Assembly (NCBI GenBank): GCA_947487205.1
Contig: CANKVU010000017.1
Span: 55,895 to 119,894 of the forward strand
Length of the DNA: 64,000 nt
Direction of reading: 5' to 3'
Source: an uncultured Paracoccaceae bacterium
GTDB lineage: Bacteria; Pseudomonadota; Alphaproteobacteria; Rhodobacterales; Rhodobacteraceae
Positions 22,174 to 31,992 of this stretch are shown here, in pieces. Position 1 is the first letter of the stretch. The number at the start of each line of letters is the position of its first letter. A program made the position numbers and the translations under genes. The notes under the pieces were generated by a model. The model worked only from the letters and a program-made list of their open reading frames with translations. It ran no database searches and was not told the DNA's origin.

Positions 22174-23510
22174 GTGAACGCCGTCACAGACAGTCTGAAA
22201 CCGGGCGTCGTCGTCCAGGACACCTACCGGATCGACGCCCTTCTGGGCGAGGGGGGCATGGGGGCCACGTTCGCGGGGCGCAACCTGGCGACCGACCACC
22301 CGGTAGCGATCAAGGTCATTTCGGCCGCCTTCGCGGGCAATTCCCGCGCCGTCGAGCTTTTCCGGCGCGAGGCGAACCTGCTGCGCACCATCCAGCACGA
22401 GGCGGTGGTGCGTTACGAGACGACGCTACTCGACCGCGAGGGGCGGCTCTATCTGGTGATGGAGAAGCTCGACGGCCATCCGCTGTCGCATTACGTCCAG
22501 CGCGGCGCGCGGTTGTCGCCCGAGTTTACCTTGCGGCTTGGAGGCCGGCTGGCGTCGGGGCTCGACGCCATCGCATCGGTGGGGACCGTCCATCGCGACA
22601 TCGCGCCGGACAACATCTTCGTGCCCGACGGCGACATCCAGGAGGCCAAGCTGATCGATTTCGGGCTCGCCTCTAACACGATCGGAACCGAAAAATCGAT
22701 TCTCGGTGACGATTTCGCCGGCAAGTTCAGCTATTGCGCGCCCGAGCAGCTGGGCGTGGTCGACGCCCCCGTCAGCCCGAGGACGGACGCCTACGCGCTG
22801 GGCCTCGTGCTGATGAAGGTGGCAGGCTTCCCCGTTCCGGGCGAGGGCAAGGGCGCGGGTGCGGCGCGGCGCGCCGATATCGAGATCCCCGGCGACCTGG
22901 CGGGGCCGGCGCTCGGCCACGTGCTGTGGCAACTTTTGCGCGCCGACCCCGAAGCTCGGCCGAGTCCGATCACCCCGGCCTTCGAGCGCGCCCTGACATC
23001 CGGCGCCCCCCCGCCGGACCCGGTGGCGCGCCGAACGGAACACCGGGTGCGGGACCCGCAGGCACAAGCACATCGCGACGGCGCCTCCCGCTCCTCGCGG
23101 CGGGGGGCGCGGCTGAGGTAGCCGCGCTCGGCGCGCTTGCGTTCCTCCTTCTGGGCCCGGACCAAGTGCCAGAGGGGGCCGCGCTCGACCAAGGCCGGAT
23201 GTGCGAGGCAGCACTCGGGGCCGACGACCCCCTGGCCGAGGTGCGCGCGCTGGTGGCGGCAGGCGATCCCGATTCCCTGAACGGCGCCCTGGCTGCCCTT
23301 CTGGCCATGGGGCGCGACGAAACCCGCCCCGATCCGGTTCGCATCGAGGCGCTGACGATGGCCGCGCGCATGTCGGACCCGCAAACCTTTGATCCCGGCG
23401 CCTCGCCCTTCGCCGAACCCGACGGCGGCATGGCGCGCCGGCTCTATCTCGGCGCGGCGGAGCTCGGCTCCGAGGATGCCCGCCGCGCTGCCGCCAGACT
23501 GGAGGAGTGA
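22174..23510 (+). CDS. Membrane Ser/Thr protein kinase, ORF interrupted by an apparent -1 frameshift at a C7 tract (kinase frame 22174-23121; TM/C-terminal frame continues to 23510)
   Basis: LLGEGGMGATFAG glycine loop, AIKVI, HRDIAPDN, DFGLAS, APEQL kinase motifs. After C7 at 23006-23012 the coherent sequence continues in another frame: AGPGGAPNGTPGAGPAGTSTSRRRLPLLAAGGAAEVAALGALAFLLLG...YLGAAELGSEDARRAAARLEE*. Confidence 0.8.
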
Positions 23511-23515
23511 CGCCC

Positions 23516-25507
23516 ATGTTCCGCCCAACCCTCTCCCTTGCCATCGCCATGTCTCTCGCCCTCGGGACCGCCCTGCCCGCCCAGACGCGCGAGCCGATGA
23601 TCATGGAGGGCAAGGACACGCTCTATCACCGGGTGCTGATCCGCGACGCGACCCGGCGCCACGACGCCCCGGATGGCACCGCCGGAGCGCGCGTGGCCCC
23701 GCTCCAACCGCTTTTCGTCTATGCCGAGGACGGCGACTGGATGCAGGTCGGGGTGGACAATCGCGGCACCGACCTGTTCTGGATCCCGGCCGCCGCCTCG
23801 GTCGCGTGGCGCCAGAACATCGTCGCCACTTTCGAGGGCTCGGAAAATGTCGGGCGGGTGCTGTTCTTCGCCGACGAGGATGCCGCTTACGACACCGTCG
23901 AGAGCGAGGATCCCGCCCGGTCCGCCGCCGCCCTGCGCGATTCCGCCCGCGCCGCCGAGGAGGGCGGCCCCCCGTCGGAGCAGGTGGTCGCGCTCGGCCC
24001 CCGCGCCACGCCCGACCTGCGCCAGAACCTCTATGTGATGCCGATCCTCGAAAGCGAAGAGGCGGTGCTCGAATCGACCGGCGCCTACGTGAACCTGCTG
24101 AAGGTCGCGGTCGCACGCGCCGATGCCGGTGTGGAACCAGATCCAGAGATGTCCGGCGCGATCGAGGAGGCGCCCGTCGCGCTGCCTGACGTCGACCGGG
24201 AGGACTTCCGAGCCGCCGTCGTCTTCGTGGTCGACACCACCGTATCGATGCAGCCCTACATCACCGGTACCCGCGACGCGCTGGAGGAGGTCTGGCGTAG
24301 CTTCTCGGGCCGCGACCTGGGCGAGGCGGTGTCGTTCGGGCTGATCGGCTACCGGGACAGTCTCGTCGCGGCACCGGGGCTGGGCTATGACGTACGTACC
24401 TTCGTGTCGCTGCAGGACGGGACCGATCCCGGGGCTTTCCTGTCAGGCATCGAGGCAATGACCGAGGCGGAGGAAACGAGCCGCAACTTCCGCGAGGACA
24501 GCTATGCGGCCATCGACCACGCCCTGCGCGATCTGGACTGGTCGGACTATGGCGCCCGCTACATCGTCCTGGTCACCGATGCCGGCCCGCGCGAGGCAGG
24601 CGACGAGTACAGCGCGACGGGGCTGACTGCGCGGGCCCTCAACTCCCTGGTCAAGGAACGCCTGAACGCCGCGCTGGCCGTCATGCACCTCAAGACCCCG
24701 CAGGGAGGGGCCGACCATGCCAGCGCCGAGGCCGCCTATCGCGATCTCGCCGGGCAGGCGAACCAGGCCGCGCTCTACTTCCCCGTCGAGGGCGGCGATC
24801 CGGTCGCCTATCGGGACGCGGCGCGCAAGCTGGGCGGGCTGGTCGTGGACCAGGTCCTGTCGTTCCGCGGCGACGACGGCGTGACCGACGGCCGGTCGGC
24901 GATCGAGGAACAGGCCGCCGAGGAGGAAGCGGATCGGATGACCCGGGCCGTGCGCTCGGCCGGGCGGACGATGCAGCTGGCCTATCTGGGGCGCGAAGGC
25001 GGCGCCGAGGCCCCCGACGTGTTCGAGGCCTATGTCGCCGACCGCGATTTCGACCGACCCGGGCTGAAACCCCTTTCGATCCGCCTGTTGCTGTCGAAGC
25101 GCGAGCTGTCTGACCTCGACGAGGCGTTGAAAATCATCATTCGCAAGGGCGAGGAGAACATCCTGTCGGCGGACCAGATGTTCGGTCAGGTCCTGGCCGC
25201 AGCCGCCGACATGAGCCGCCGGCCCGACCGGGTCGCGCGCAACGCCGACACCACCCTGGCCGAAGCCGTCTCGGTCGCCGAGATGCTGGACGGGCTCCCC
25301 TACCAGTCGCGGATCATGTCGGTGACGGAGGAGGACTGGATCTCCATGTCGATCTCCGAGCAGCAGACGATCATGTCAGGCCTCATGGACAAGGTGGAGC
25401 TCTACGCGCGGTTCAACGAAACCACGGACCAGTGGGTGGATTATCTGGGGACCGGCGCCACGGCCGAGGCGCTGCTCTATCCCATGCGGCTCGACGATTT
25501 GCCCTGA
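23516..25507 (+). CDS. Secreted/periplasmic von Willebrand factor A-domain protein
   Basis: Signal peptide MFRPTLSLAIAMSLALGTALPAQ; VVFVVDTTVSMQPYITGTRDALEEVW...SFGLIGYRDS...IVLVTDAGPREAGD. Confidence 0.85.
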   Translation: MFRPTLSLAIAMSLALGTALPAQTREPMIMEGKDTLYHRVLIRDATRRHDAPDGTAGARVAPLQPLFVYAEDGDWMQVGVDNRGTDLFWIPAAASVAWRQNIVATFEGSENVGRVLFFADEDAAYDTVESEDPARSAAALRDSARAAEEGGPPSEQVVALGPRATPDLRQNLYVMPILESEEAVLESTGAYVNLLKVAVARADAGVEPDPEMSGAIEEAPVALPDVDREDFRAAVVFVVDTTVSMQPYITGTRDALEEVWRSFSGRDLGEAVSFGLIGYRDSLVAAPGLGYDVRTFVSLQDGTDPGAFLSGIEAMTEAEETSRNFREDSYAAIDHALRDLDWSDYGARYIVLVTDAGPREAGDEYSATGLTARALNSLVKERLNAALAVMHLKTPQGGADHASAEAAYRDLAGQANQAALYFPVEGGDPVAYRDAARKLGGLVVDQVLSFRGDDGVTDGRSAIEEQAAEEEADRMTRAVRSAGRTMQLAYLGREGGAEAPDVFEAYVADRDFDRPGLKPLSIRLLLSKRELSDLDEALKIIIRKGEENILSADQMFGQVLAAAADMSRRPDRVARNADTTLAEAVSVAEMLDGLPYQSRIMSVTEEDWISMSISEQQTIMSGLMDKVELYARFNETTDQWVDYLGTGATAEALLYPMRLDDLP

Positions 25508-25619
25508 CGGGCGGGGCGGTCCGGAACGGGTCCGGGCGCGCGGACGTTCCGGGGCGAACGCACCCGGGGTAATGGCGGCGCGCCTGCTAGCCCCTGCGCC
25601 CGTCGCACGGAAAGGCCGC

Positions 25620-26591
25620 ATGATGTCGCTTGCCCCTTACGTCCGCATCCTTGCCCGCGGCCAGGGCCGCGCCCGGTCGATGGAGTTCGACGAGGCCCGC
25701 GCCGCGATGGCACTGATGCTGGGCGATGAGGCCGATCCCGAGGCCGTCGGCGCGATCCTGATGCTGATGCGGATGAAAGGCGAGACAGCCGCCGAGATCG
25801 CGGGCTTCGCCGCCTCAGCCTGCGATACCCTGCCGCGCTTCGGGATCGCGCCCGGGCTCGATTGGCCCAGCTATGCGGCCGGGCGGTCTCGCGGCCTGCC
25901 GTGGTTCCTGCTGTCGGCACGATTGGTCGCCGCCGCAGGCATCCCGGTCCTTCTCCATGGCTGGAACAGCCACCACGGGCCGGGGGCGTCGGTCCGCGCG
26001 GCACTGCCGGCGCTAGGGATCGCCCAGGCCGGATCGGTGGCGCAGGCCGACGCGGCGGTGGAAGCGGACGGCATCGCTTATCTCCCGCTTGAGGTGCTGT
26101 CGCCGCGAATCATGGCGCTTCTGAGGCTCCGCGACGTGCTGGGATTACGATCCTGCATCAACACGGTCTGCCGGATGTTGAATCCCGGCCGGGCGCCTGC
26201 TGCCGTGCAGGGCGTGTTCCACCCGCCCTACCGCGAATTGCAGGCCGATGCCGGACGGCTTCTGGGACTGACGCGGCTGACTGTCCTGAAGGGCGGTGGC
26301 GGAGAGTTCGAGCACCATCCCGCCAAGGATATCGCCACGTTCGGCCTGCGCGACGCCCTGCCCTGGACAGGACTGACCGGTCGAGAGGTGGCCGCGCATC
26401 GCCGCCTCGCCGACGCGCCGTCGGACCCCGCGGCGCTGGCGGGATTATGGAGCGGGACCCGGCCCGACGCCTTCGCCGAGGCGATCGTGGTCTCGACCGC
26501 AGCCCTGGCGCTCGACACGGCGGGACATGAATCGCCCGAATCCGTGGCCCGCGCGCTCTGGGATCGCCGTCCGCGCCGCCTTGCGGCCTGA
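25620..26591 (+). CDS. Glycosyl transferase family 3 / TrpD-like (YbiB-type) protein
   Basis: MMSLAPYVRILARGQGRARSMEFDEARAAMALMLGDEADPEAVGAILMLMRMKGETAAEIAGFAASA...VLLHGWNSHHGPGASVRAALPALG...VLKGGGGEFEHHPAK. Confidence 0.85.
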   Translation: MMSLAPYVRILARGQGRARSMEFDEARAAMALMLGDEADPEAVGAILMLMRMKGETAAEIAGFAASACDTLPRFGIAPGLDWPSYAAGRSRGLPWFLLSARLVAAAGIPVLLHGWNSHHGPGASVRAALPALGIAQAGSVAQADAAVEADGIAYLPLEVLSPRIMALLRLRDVLGLRSCINTVCRMLNPGRAPAAVQGVFHPPYRELQADAGRLLGLTRLTVLKGGGGEFEHHPAKDIATFGLRDALPWTGLTGREVAAHRRLADAPSDPAALAGLWSGTRPDAFAEAIVVSTAALALDTAGHESPESVARALWDRRPRRLAA

Positions 26592-26704
26592 CGGAGCGCG
26601 CCTCCCAGCCCCGGGAGTAGCGCGGGGCGGGAACGGCGCAGGCAGGCTACGCATTTTGCACTCGTGACCGCTCAAGGCGACGGCCAAGTCGAGGACCCTG
26701 TTAG

Positions 26705-28036
26705 ATGGTGAAGAGCAAGAAGACCGCGAAGACCAAGACGATCTGCGTGATCGGTAACGATCCGTTCAACGACGGGTTCATCCGGCAGATTCCCGAGGCG
26801 GAGGAGTGGAGGATCGTCACAGTGCTTGACCACGATGATGTCCAACCGGCGGACGGGAGCATCGATTTCGACGCCCTGTTCGCCCGCGCGCGCGAAGAGA
26901 TCGCCGCCCTCGACCCGCCGGCCGACGCCATCGTCGGCCATCTCGACTTTCCCGTGACCTCGCTCGTCGCCCTCCTCAACCGCGAATTCGGGCTGCGCGG
27001 GGCTTCTCCCGAGGCGGTGGCGCGCTGCGAGCACAAGTACTGGATGCGCGAGATCCAGCGCCGCGTGTTTCCCGAAGCCACGCCCGCCGTCACCCCGATC
27101 AACCCCTTCGATCCGCAGGGCGCGCGGGAGGCCGCGCCGGACTTTCCGTTCTGGCTGAAGCCCGTGAAGGGCCATTCGTCGAAGCTCGGCTTCCTCGTCC
27201 GGGGTCCCGAGGACCTCGACGGGGCGCTGCACGAATGCCGGCTAGTGATCCATCAGCACGGCGAACCGTTCAACCGGTTCCTCGCCCGGCTGGATCCCGA
27301 TTGCGGCGTGCCGCGCGACGTGGACGGCAATTATGCTGTGGCCGAGGAATTGATCTCGGCGCCCCGCCTCTTCACCCTTGAGGGTCTCGTGCATCGCGGC
27401 GAGACGCATGTTGTCGGCGTCGTGGAATCGCTGAAGGGCGGAAAGAGCTCGGTCAGCTTTTCCCGCTACCAGTACCCTTCGGACATCCCGGCCGAAACGG
27501 TGGAGGCGGCGCGCGGCACGGCCGCGGCGCTCCTGTCGGAATTCGAGTTCGACGCAGGCCCGTTCAACGCGGAATTCTTCTGGGACGAAGCCGCGGAGGC
27601 GCTGCGCTTGCTAGAGATCAACCCCCGCCTGTCGAAATCCCACACGCCGCTCTTTCACATCGTTGACGGGGCAAGCCACCACCGGCAGGCCATCCAGCTG
27701 GCCCTGGGACGCAAGCCGAAGATGCCGCAGGGCGGGGGCCACAGCGCCGTCGCCGCGAAGTTCATGATCCGCTCCGAGGAGGCAGACGGGATCGTCAAGG
27801 GTGTGCCGAGCGAAGCGCAATTGGCGGAACTGCGCGCCCTTGTGCCCGATTTCGCCGCGCAGATCCTGGTGCGGGAGGGGCAGCGCCTGTCCGCGCTGGC
27901 CGATCAGGACAGCTATTCCTACGAACTGGCCGATCTCTTCATCGGCGCCGACAGTATCGGCACGATCGAGGATACCTATCTGCGTTGCCGCCACTCCCTC
28001 GATTTCCTGATCAAGCCGATCCCGGAGGAAATGTGA
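26705..28036 (+). CDS. ATP-grasp family protein
   Basis: FWLKPVKGHSSKLGFLV ... FDAGPFNAEFFWDEAAEALRLLEINPRLSKSHTPLF, ATP-grasp core. Confidence 0.85.
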   Translation: MVKSKKTAKTKTICVIGNDPFNDGFIRQIPEAEEWRIVTVLDHDDVQPADGSIDFDALFARAREEIAALDPPADAIVGHLDFPVTSLVALLNREFGLRGASPEAVARCEHKYWMREIQRRVFPEATPAVTPINPFDPQGAREAAPDFPFWLKPVKGHSSKLGFLVRGPEDLDGALHECRLVIHQHGEPFNRFLARLDPDCGVPRDVDGNYAVAEELISAPRLFTLEGLVHRGETHVVGVVESLKGGKSSVSFSRYQYPSDIPAETVEAARGTAAALLSEFEFDAGPFNAEFFWDEAAEALRLLEINPRLSKSHTPLFHIVDGASHHRQAIQLALGRKPKMPQGGGHSAVAAKFMIRSEEADGIVKGVPSEAQLAELRALVPDFAAQILVREGQRLSALADQDSYSYELADLFIGADSIGTIEDTYLRCRHSLDFLIKPIPEEM

Positions 28037-30051
28037 CGGAACCGAGCGCCCAGCCCCCGCACGAAATCGCGGTCGAGGAACATGTCCGCATCCCGGTAAC
28101 CGACGGGCTGCACCTGTCAGCCAGGATCTGGCGGCCCCGGCATGGGCGCCCCGTCCCCGCGATCCTCGAATACATCCCCTATCGAAAGCGGTTCGGGACC
28201 CGGGTACGCGACGCCCATACTCACCCCTGGCTGGCCGGTCACGGCTATGCCTGCATAAGGCTCGACATCCGCGGATCGGGAGAGAGCGAGGGCGTACTGC
28301 TCGACGAATACCTGCAAAGCGAGCTCGACGACGGCGTCGCGGCGCTTGAATGGATCGCCGCGCAGGAATGGTGCGACGGTAATATCGGCATGGTCGGCAT
28401 TTCCTGGGGCGGGTTCAACGGGCTGCAGATCGCGGCGATGCAGCCCCCCGCGCTGAAGGCGATCATCACCGTGTCGTCGACCGATGACCGATATTCCGAC
28501 GACATTCACCACATGGGCGGCACGCTTCTGGGCGACAACCTCTCCTGGTCGGGGGTGATGTTCGCCTACAATTCGCTGCCGCCCGATCCCGCCCTGGTGG
28601 GCGATGCCTGGCGGGACATGTGGGCCGAGCGGCTGGAGGCGAACCGCCCCTGGCTGGGCGAATGGCTGCGCCATCAGCGGCGCGACGCCTATTGGCGGCA
28701 CGGATCGGTCTGCGAGGATTACGCCGCGATCCGGATCCCCGTCTTCGCCGTCTCGGGCTGGACCGACGGCTATACCAATTCGGTGTTTCGACTGATGCGG
28801 AACCTGAAGGGGCCGCGAAAAGGTCTGGTTGGGCCATGGGGGCACATCTATCCGCATTTCGGACGCCCCGGCCCCGCCATCGACTTCCTTCCCGAGATGC
28901 TGCGCTGGTGGGACCGCTGGCTGAAGGGGATCGAGACCGGCGTCGAGCAGGACCCACTGATCTGCGCCTGGATGCAAGACAGCGTCCCGCCCAACCCCGA
29001 ATACGACGAGCGTCCCGGGCGCTGGGTGGCCGAGGCGGCCTGGCCGTCGCTGCGCATCCGGCCCCTGGAACTGGTGCTTGCCCCCGACCGGCATCTGGTG
29101 CCGCCGGGCGACACGGTGGAAACGCGGGGCCTCGACGTGCAATCCCCGGTCACCTCGGGGCTCGCCTCTGGCAAGTGGTGCTCCTACGCGAATGCGCCCG
29201 ATCTTGCCGGCGACCAACGCATCGACGACGGCACCGGGCTCGTCTTCCAGACCGCGCCGCTGAAGGACCGGCTGGAGATGCTGGGCGCCCCGGAAGTGCA
29301 CCTGACCCTGTCCTCGGATCGCCCCGTCGCGTTCGTCGCCGTTCGCTTGTCGGCCATGCGGCCCGACCACCGCGTCACGCGGTTGAGCTACGGCCTTCTG
29401 AACCTCACCCATCGCGACAGCCGCCAGCACCCCGAGCCACTGGAGCCTGGACGACGCTATCGCGTGCGGGTGGCGATGAACGACATTGCCGAGGCCGTCC
29501 CGGCCGGCCATCGCCTGCGGCTGACCATCTCCACCGTGTACTGGCCGCTGGCGTGGACCCCGCCCGAGCCGGTGAAGCTGACGGTCCTGACCGGAGAAAG
29601 CCGCCTTATCCTCCCGCAACGGCCGATCCCTGCGGATGACGGTGCGCCCGCCTTCGGCCCCGCCCGGCGCGCGGCGAGCCCGCCATTCACGTCCCTCGCC
29701 CCACCGGACCACCGCTGGCTGGTCAAGCACGACCTCGGAGCGCAGATCTCGGAACTGGAGGTGATCGACGATCGCGGCGTGGTGCGCCATGACGACATCG
29801 ACCTGACGGTGGGCGCGCACGGCGTCGAACGCTACACCGCCCGGCCGGATGATTTCGCTTCCGCCACGGGAGAGGTGGAGTGGCACTATACCCTGTCGCG
29901 CGACACCTGGTCGATCAGCACCCGGACGCGCACGCGACTCACCTCGGACGCCGAGAACTACTACCTCGACGCCGAGCAGGACGCCCATGAGGGCAGCCGC
30001 CGAGTGTCGTCCCGGAACTGGCGTGAAGTGATCCCCCGCGATCACAACTGA
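28033..30051 (+). CDS. CocE/NonD family hydrolase (X-Pro dipeptidyl-peptidase S15 fold)
   Basis: AILEYIPYRKR...RLDIRGSGESEG...VGISWGGFNGLQIAAMQPPALKAII...GWTDGYTNSVFRLMRNLKGPRKGLVGPWGH; start overlaps the ATP-grasp stop. Confidence 0.92.
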   Translation: MTEPSAQPPHEIAVEEHVRIPVTDGLHLSARIWRPRHGRPVPAILEYIPYRKRFGTRVRDAHTHPWLAGHGYACIRLDIRGSGESEGVLLDEYLQSELDDGVAALEWIAAQEWCDGNIGMVGISWGGFNGLQIAAMQPPALKAIITVSSTDDRYSDDIHHMGGTLLGDNLSWSGVMFAYNSLPPDPALVGDAWRDMWAERLEANRPWLGEWLRHQRRDAYWRHGSVCEDYAAIRIPVFAVSGWTDGYTNSVFRLMRNLKGPRKGLVGPWGHIYPHFGRPGPAIDFLPEMLRWWDRWLKGIETGVEQDPLICAWMQDSVPPNPEYDERPGRWVAEAAWPSLRIRPLELVLAPDRHLVPPGDTVETRGLDVQSPVTSGLASGKWCSYANAPDLAGDQRIDDGTGLVFQTAPLKDRLEMLGAPEVHLTLSSDRPVAFVAVRLSAMRPDHRVTRLSYGLLNLTHRDSRQHPEPLEPGRRYRVRVAMNDIAEAVPAGHRLRLTISTVYWPLAWTPPEPVKLTVLTGESRLILPQRPIPADDGAPAFGPARRAASPPFTSLAPPDHRWLVKHDLGAQISELEVIDDRGVVRHDDIDLTVGAHGVERYTARPDDFASATGEVEWHYTLSRDTWSISTRTRTRLTSDAENYYLDAEQDAHEGSRRVSSRNWREVIPRDHN

Positions 30052-30238
30052 GCGAGAGGTGCACCCGCCGGTTGTTATCCCCACACGCTGCGGCTGAATG
30101 GCGTCCCGATCTGGGCAGGGTTCCGCCAGCGGCGCAGGCGCGGCGCTTGCCGTCCCACCGCCGTCGGCTAACCTGCGCCTTATCCGGACGGAGCGGGCCC
30201 CTGCGCGCGCCGCCGGTCGAAGTGATGGAGTTCCGGAC

Positions 30239-30508
30239 ATGACACGTAAGACCAAGTTCTGCACCGCCGCGGCCTCGGCCGGCCGAGTTGCACCCCTGGC
30301 CGCCGCCGCCCTGGCTCTGCCCGGGATGGCCCAGGCCTATGTGGGACCCGGCGCAGGGTTGACGGCGATCGGGACGATGCTGGCGCTCGCCGCCGCGCTC
30401 GTCCTCGCCGTGGTCGGATTCGTGTGGTATCCGGTCAAGCGCCTGCTGCGTCGGCGAAACGCGGCGTCGGGCAAGGGATCGTCGGTCGCCGAGCAAGCCG
30501 GGGAATGA
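30239..30508 (+). CDS. Small membrane protein with YVGPGAGL motif
   Basis: MTRKTKFCTAAASAGRVAPLAAAALALPGMAQAYVGPGAGLTAIGTMLALAAALVLAVVGFVWYPVKRLLRRRN; 89 aa, ATGA overlap with the next gene. Confidence 0.75.
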   Translation: MTRKTKFCTAAASAGRVAPLAAAALALPGMAQAYVGPGAGLTAIGTMLALAAALVLAVVGFVWYPVKRLLRRRNAASGKGSSVAEQAGE

Positions 30509-31992
30509 GCCTCGTCGCCCTGGCGCTGGGGCTTCTGGCCTTCGTCGCCATCCTGCACGCGTTCCGCGCGCCACAGGTTGCCTCGCGCATCGTCTCCACC
30601 GCGCAAGACTCGATCGGGGTCATGGCCGATGCCGACCTTTCGGAGGAAGAGAAGGAGCGCCGCATCCGGGCGGCCTCCCTGCGCCTGTTCGGTGCCTTCT
30701 TCACCATTGCGGGGATCGGGCTGGCCGCGCTGGCGGCGCCCGCGGTGATCCTGTGGGTGGGCGCGCGACTCGGCCTTTACGATCTGGAGGGGGCGATCTC
30801 CGTCGCGACCGGCTGGCCGTTCCTCGCCACTTCCACCCTCGCGGCGATCGCGATCTGGGTCTTGCTGGCGCGACGCGACGCCCCGAACGCCACCGCTCCC
30901 GGGTCGGACGAGGTGCCCTATTCAGCGCTCGACAAGGCGCTTCATGCCTATGCTTTCGCCTCGCCACGGCGACAGCGCCGGCTTGGCGAAATTGAAAGCC
31001 GGATCTATCGCCGGCGCATCGACATGGACCGCGCCACGCGCCCCGTCTTCGTCACGTCGCTGCCTCGCGCAGGCACCACGATCCTGCTCAACGCCTTGTC
31101 AGACCTGCCGGAATTCGCCTCGGCCACGTATCGGCACATGCCGTTCACGCTCTCTCCGCTCCTCTGGGGTGGCTTTTCGGGTGCGTTCCGCAAGGCCGGC
31201 GAACGGTCCGAACGCGCCCACGGCGACGGCATCGAGGTGGATTTCGACAGCCCCGAGGCCTTCGAGGAAATGCTCTGGATGGCCTTCTGGCCAGGCCATT
31301 ATACGCTGGACCGCATTCTGCCATGGTCGGCCAGAGACCGATCCGCCGAATTCGAGCGGTTCTTTCGCACGCACATGGCCAAGATCGTGTCCACGAAGGG
31401 CGGGGCCACGCGCTACCTGTCCAAGAACAACGCCAACGTGGCGCGGCTCGACCTGCTCGGCACGGCTTTTCCGGACGCCGTCACGCTGATCCCTTTGCGC
31501 GACCCGCGCGCACAGGTGGCCTCGCTCCTGCGCCAGCATACGCGGTTCTCGCGCCTCCATGCACGCGAGCCCTTCGCGCGGCAATACATGGAGGGGCTCG
31601 GCCATTTCGAGTTCGGCGGCGCATTGAAACCCATCGCGTTCGAGGGGTTCGACGAAGATCCGGCCGCAGCCGGGACGGCGGATTTCTGGTTGCGCTACTG
31701 GATCGCCGCCTACGAGACGGTGCTCGACAGCGCGGGAGCGGGGGCGGTCATCGTCGACCACGACGCGCTCTGCCACGATCCCGCGCGCCACCTGCCTTTG
31801 GTAGCCGAGGCGGTCGGCAGCGCCGCCCCCGACCGGCTTTCCGCGATGGCCGGCCGGTTTCGCCCACCCGCCGCGGCGCCGGACCTGCCGGGGGCCAGCC
31901 CCGCCCTTCTCGCCCGGGCCGGCGAGATGCATGCCGCGCTCGGCCGCCGTGCCCTCCGCCCCGAGGCGCGTTCCGGGAGGGTCTCGGCATGA
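30505..31992 (+). CDS. Membrane-anchored sulfotransferase family protein
   Basis: N-terminal TM segments then PVFVTSLPRAGTTILLNALSDLPEFASATYRHMPF (PAPS 5'-phosphosulfate-binding-like loop) and FPDAVTLIPLRDPRAQVASLLRQH. Confidence 0.85.
   Translation: MSLVALALGLLAFVAILHAFRAPQVASRIVSTAQDSIGVMADADLSEEEKERRIRAASLRLFGAFFTIAGIGLAALAAPAVILWVGARLGLYDLEGAISVATGWPFLATSTLAAIAIWVLLARRDAPNATAPGSDEVPYSALDKALHAYAFASPRRQRRLGEIESRIYRRRIDMDRATRPVFVTSLPRAGTTILLNALSDLPEFASATYRHMPFTLSPLLWGGFSGAFRKAGERSERAHGDGIEVDFDSPEAFEEMLWMAFWPGHYTLDRILPWSARDRSAEFERFFRTHMAKIVSTKGGATRYLSKNNANVARLDLLGTAFPDAVTLIPLRDPRAQVASLLRQHTRFSRLHAREPFARQYMEGLGHFEFGGALKPIAFEGFDEDPAAAGTADFWLRYWIAAYETVLDSAGAGAVIVDHDALCHDPARHLPLVAEAVGSAAPDRLSAMAGRFRPPAAAPDLPGASPALLARAGEMHAALGRRALRPEARSGRVSA

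Noticed and set aside
28117-30264. 715 aa minus-strand ORF
   Set aside because: Antisense shadow of the CocE/NonD hydrolase; no recognisable domains.
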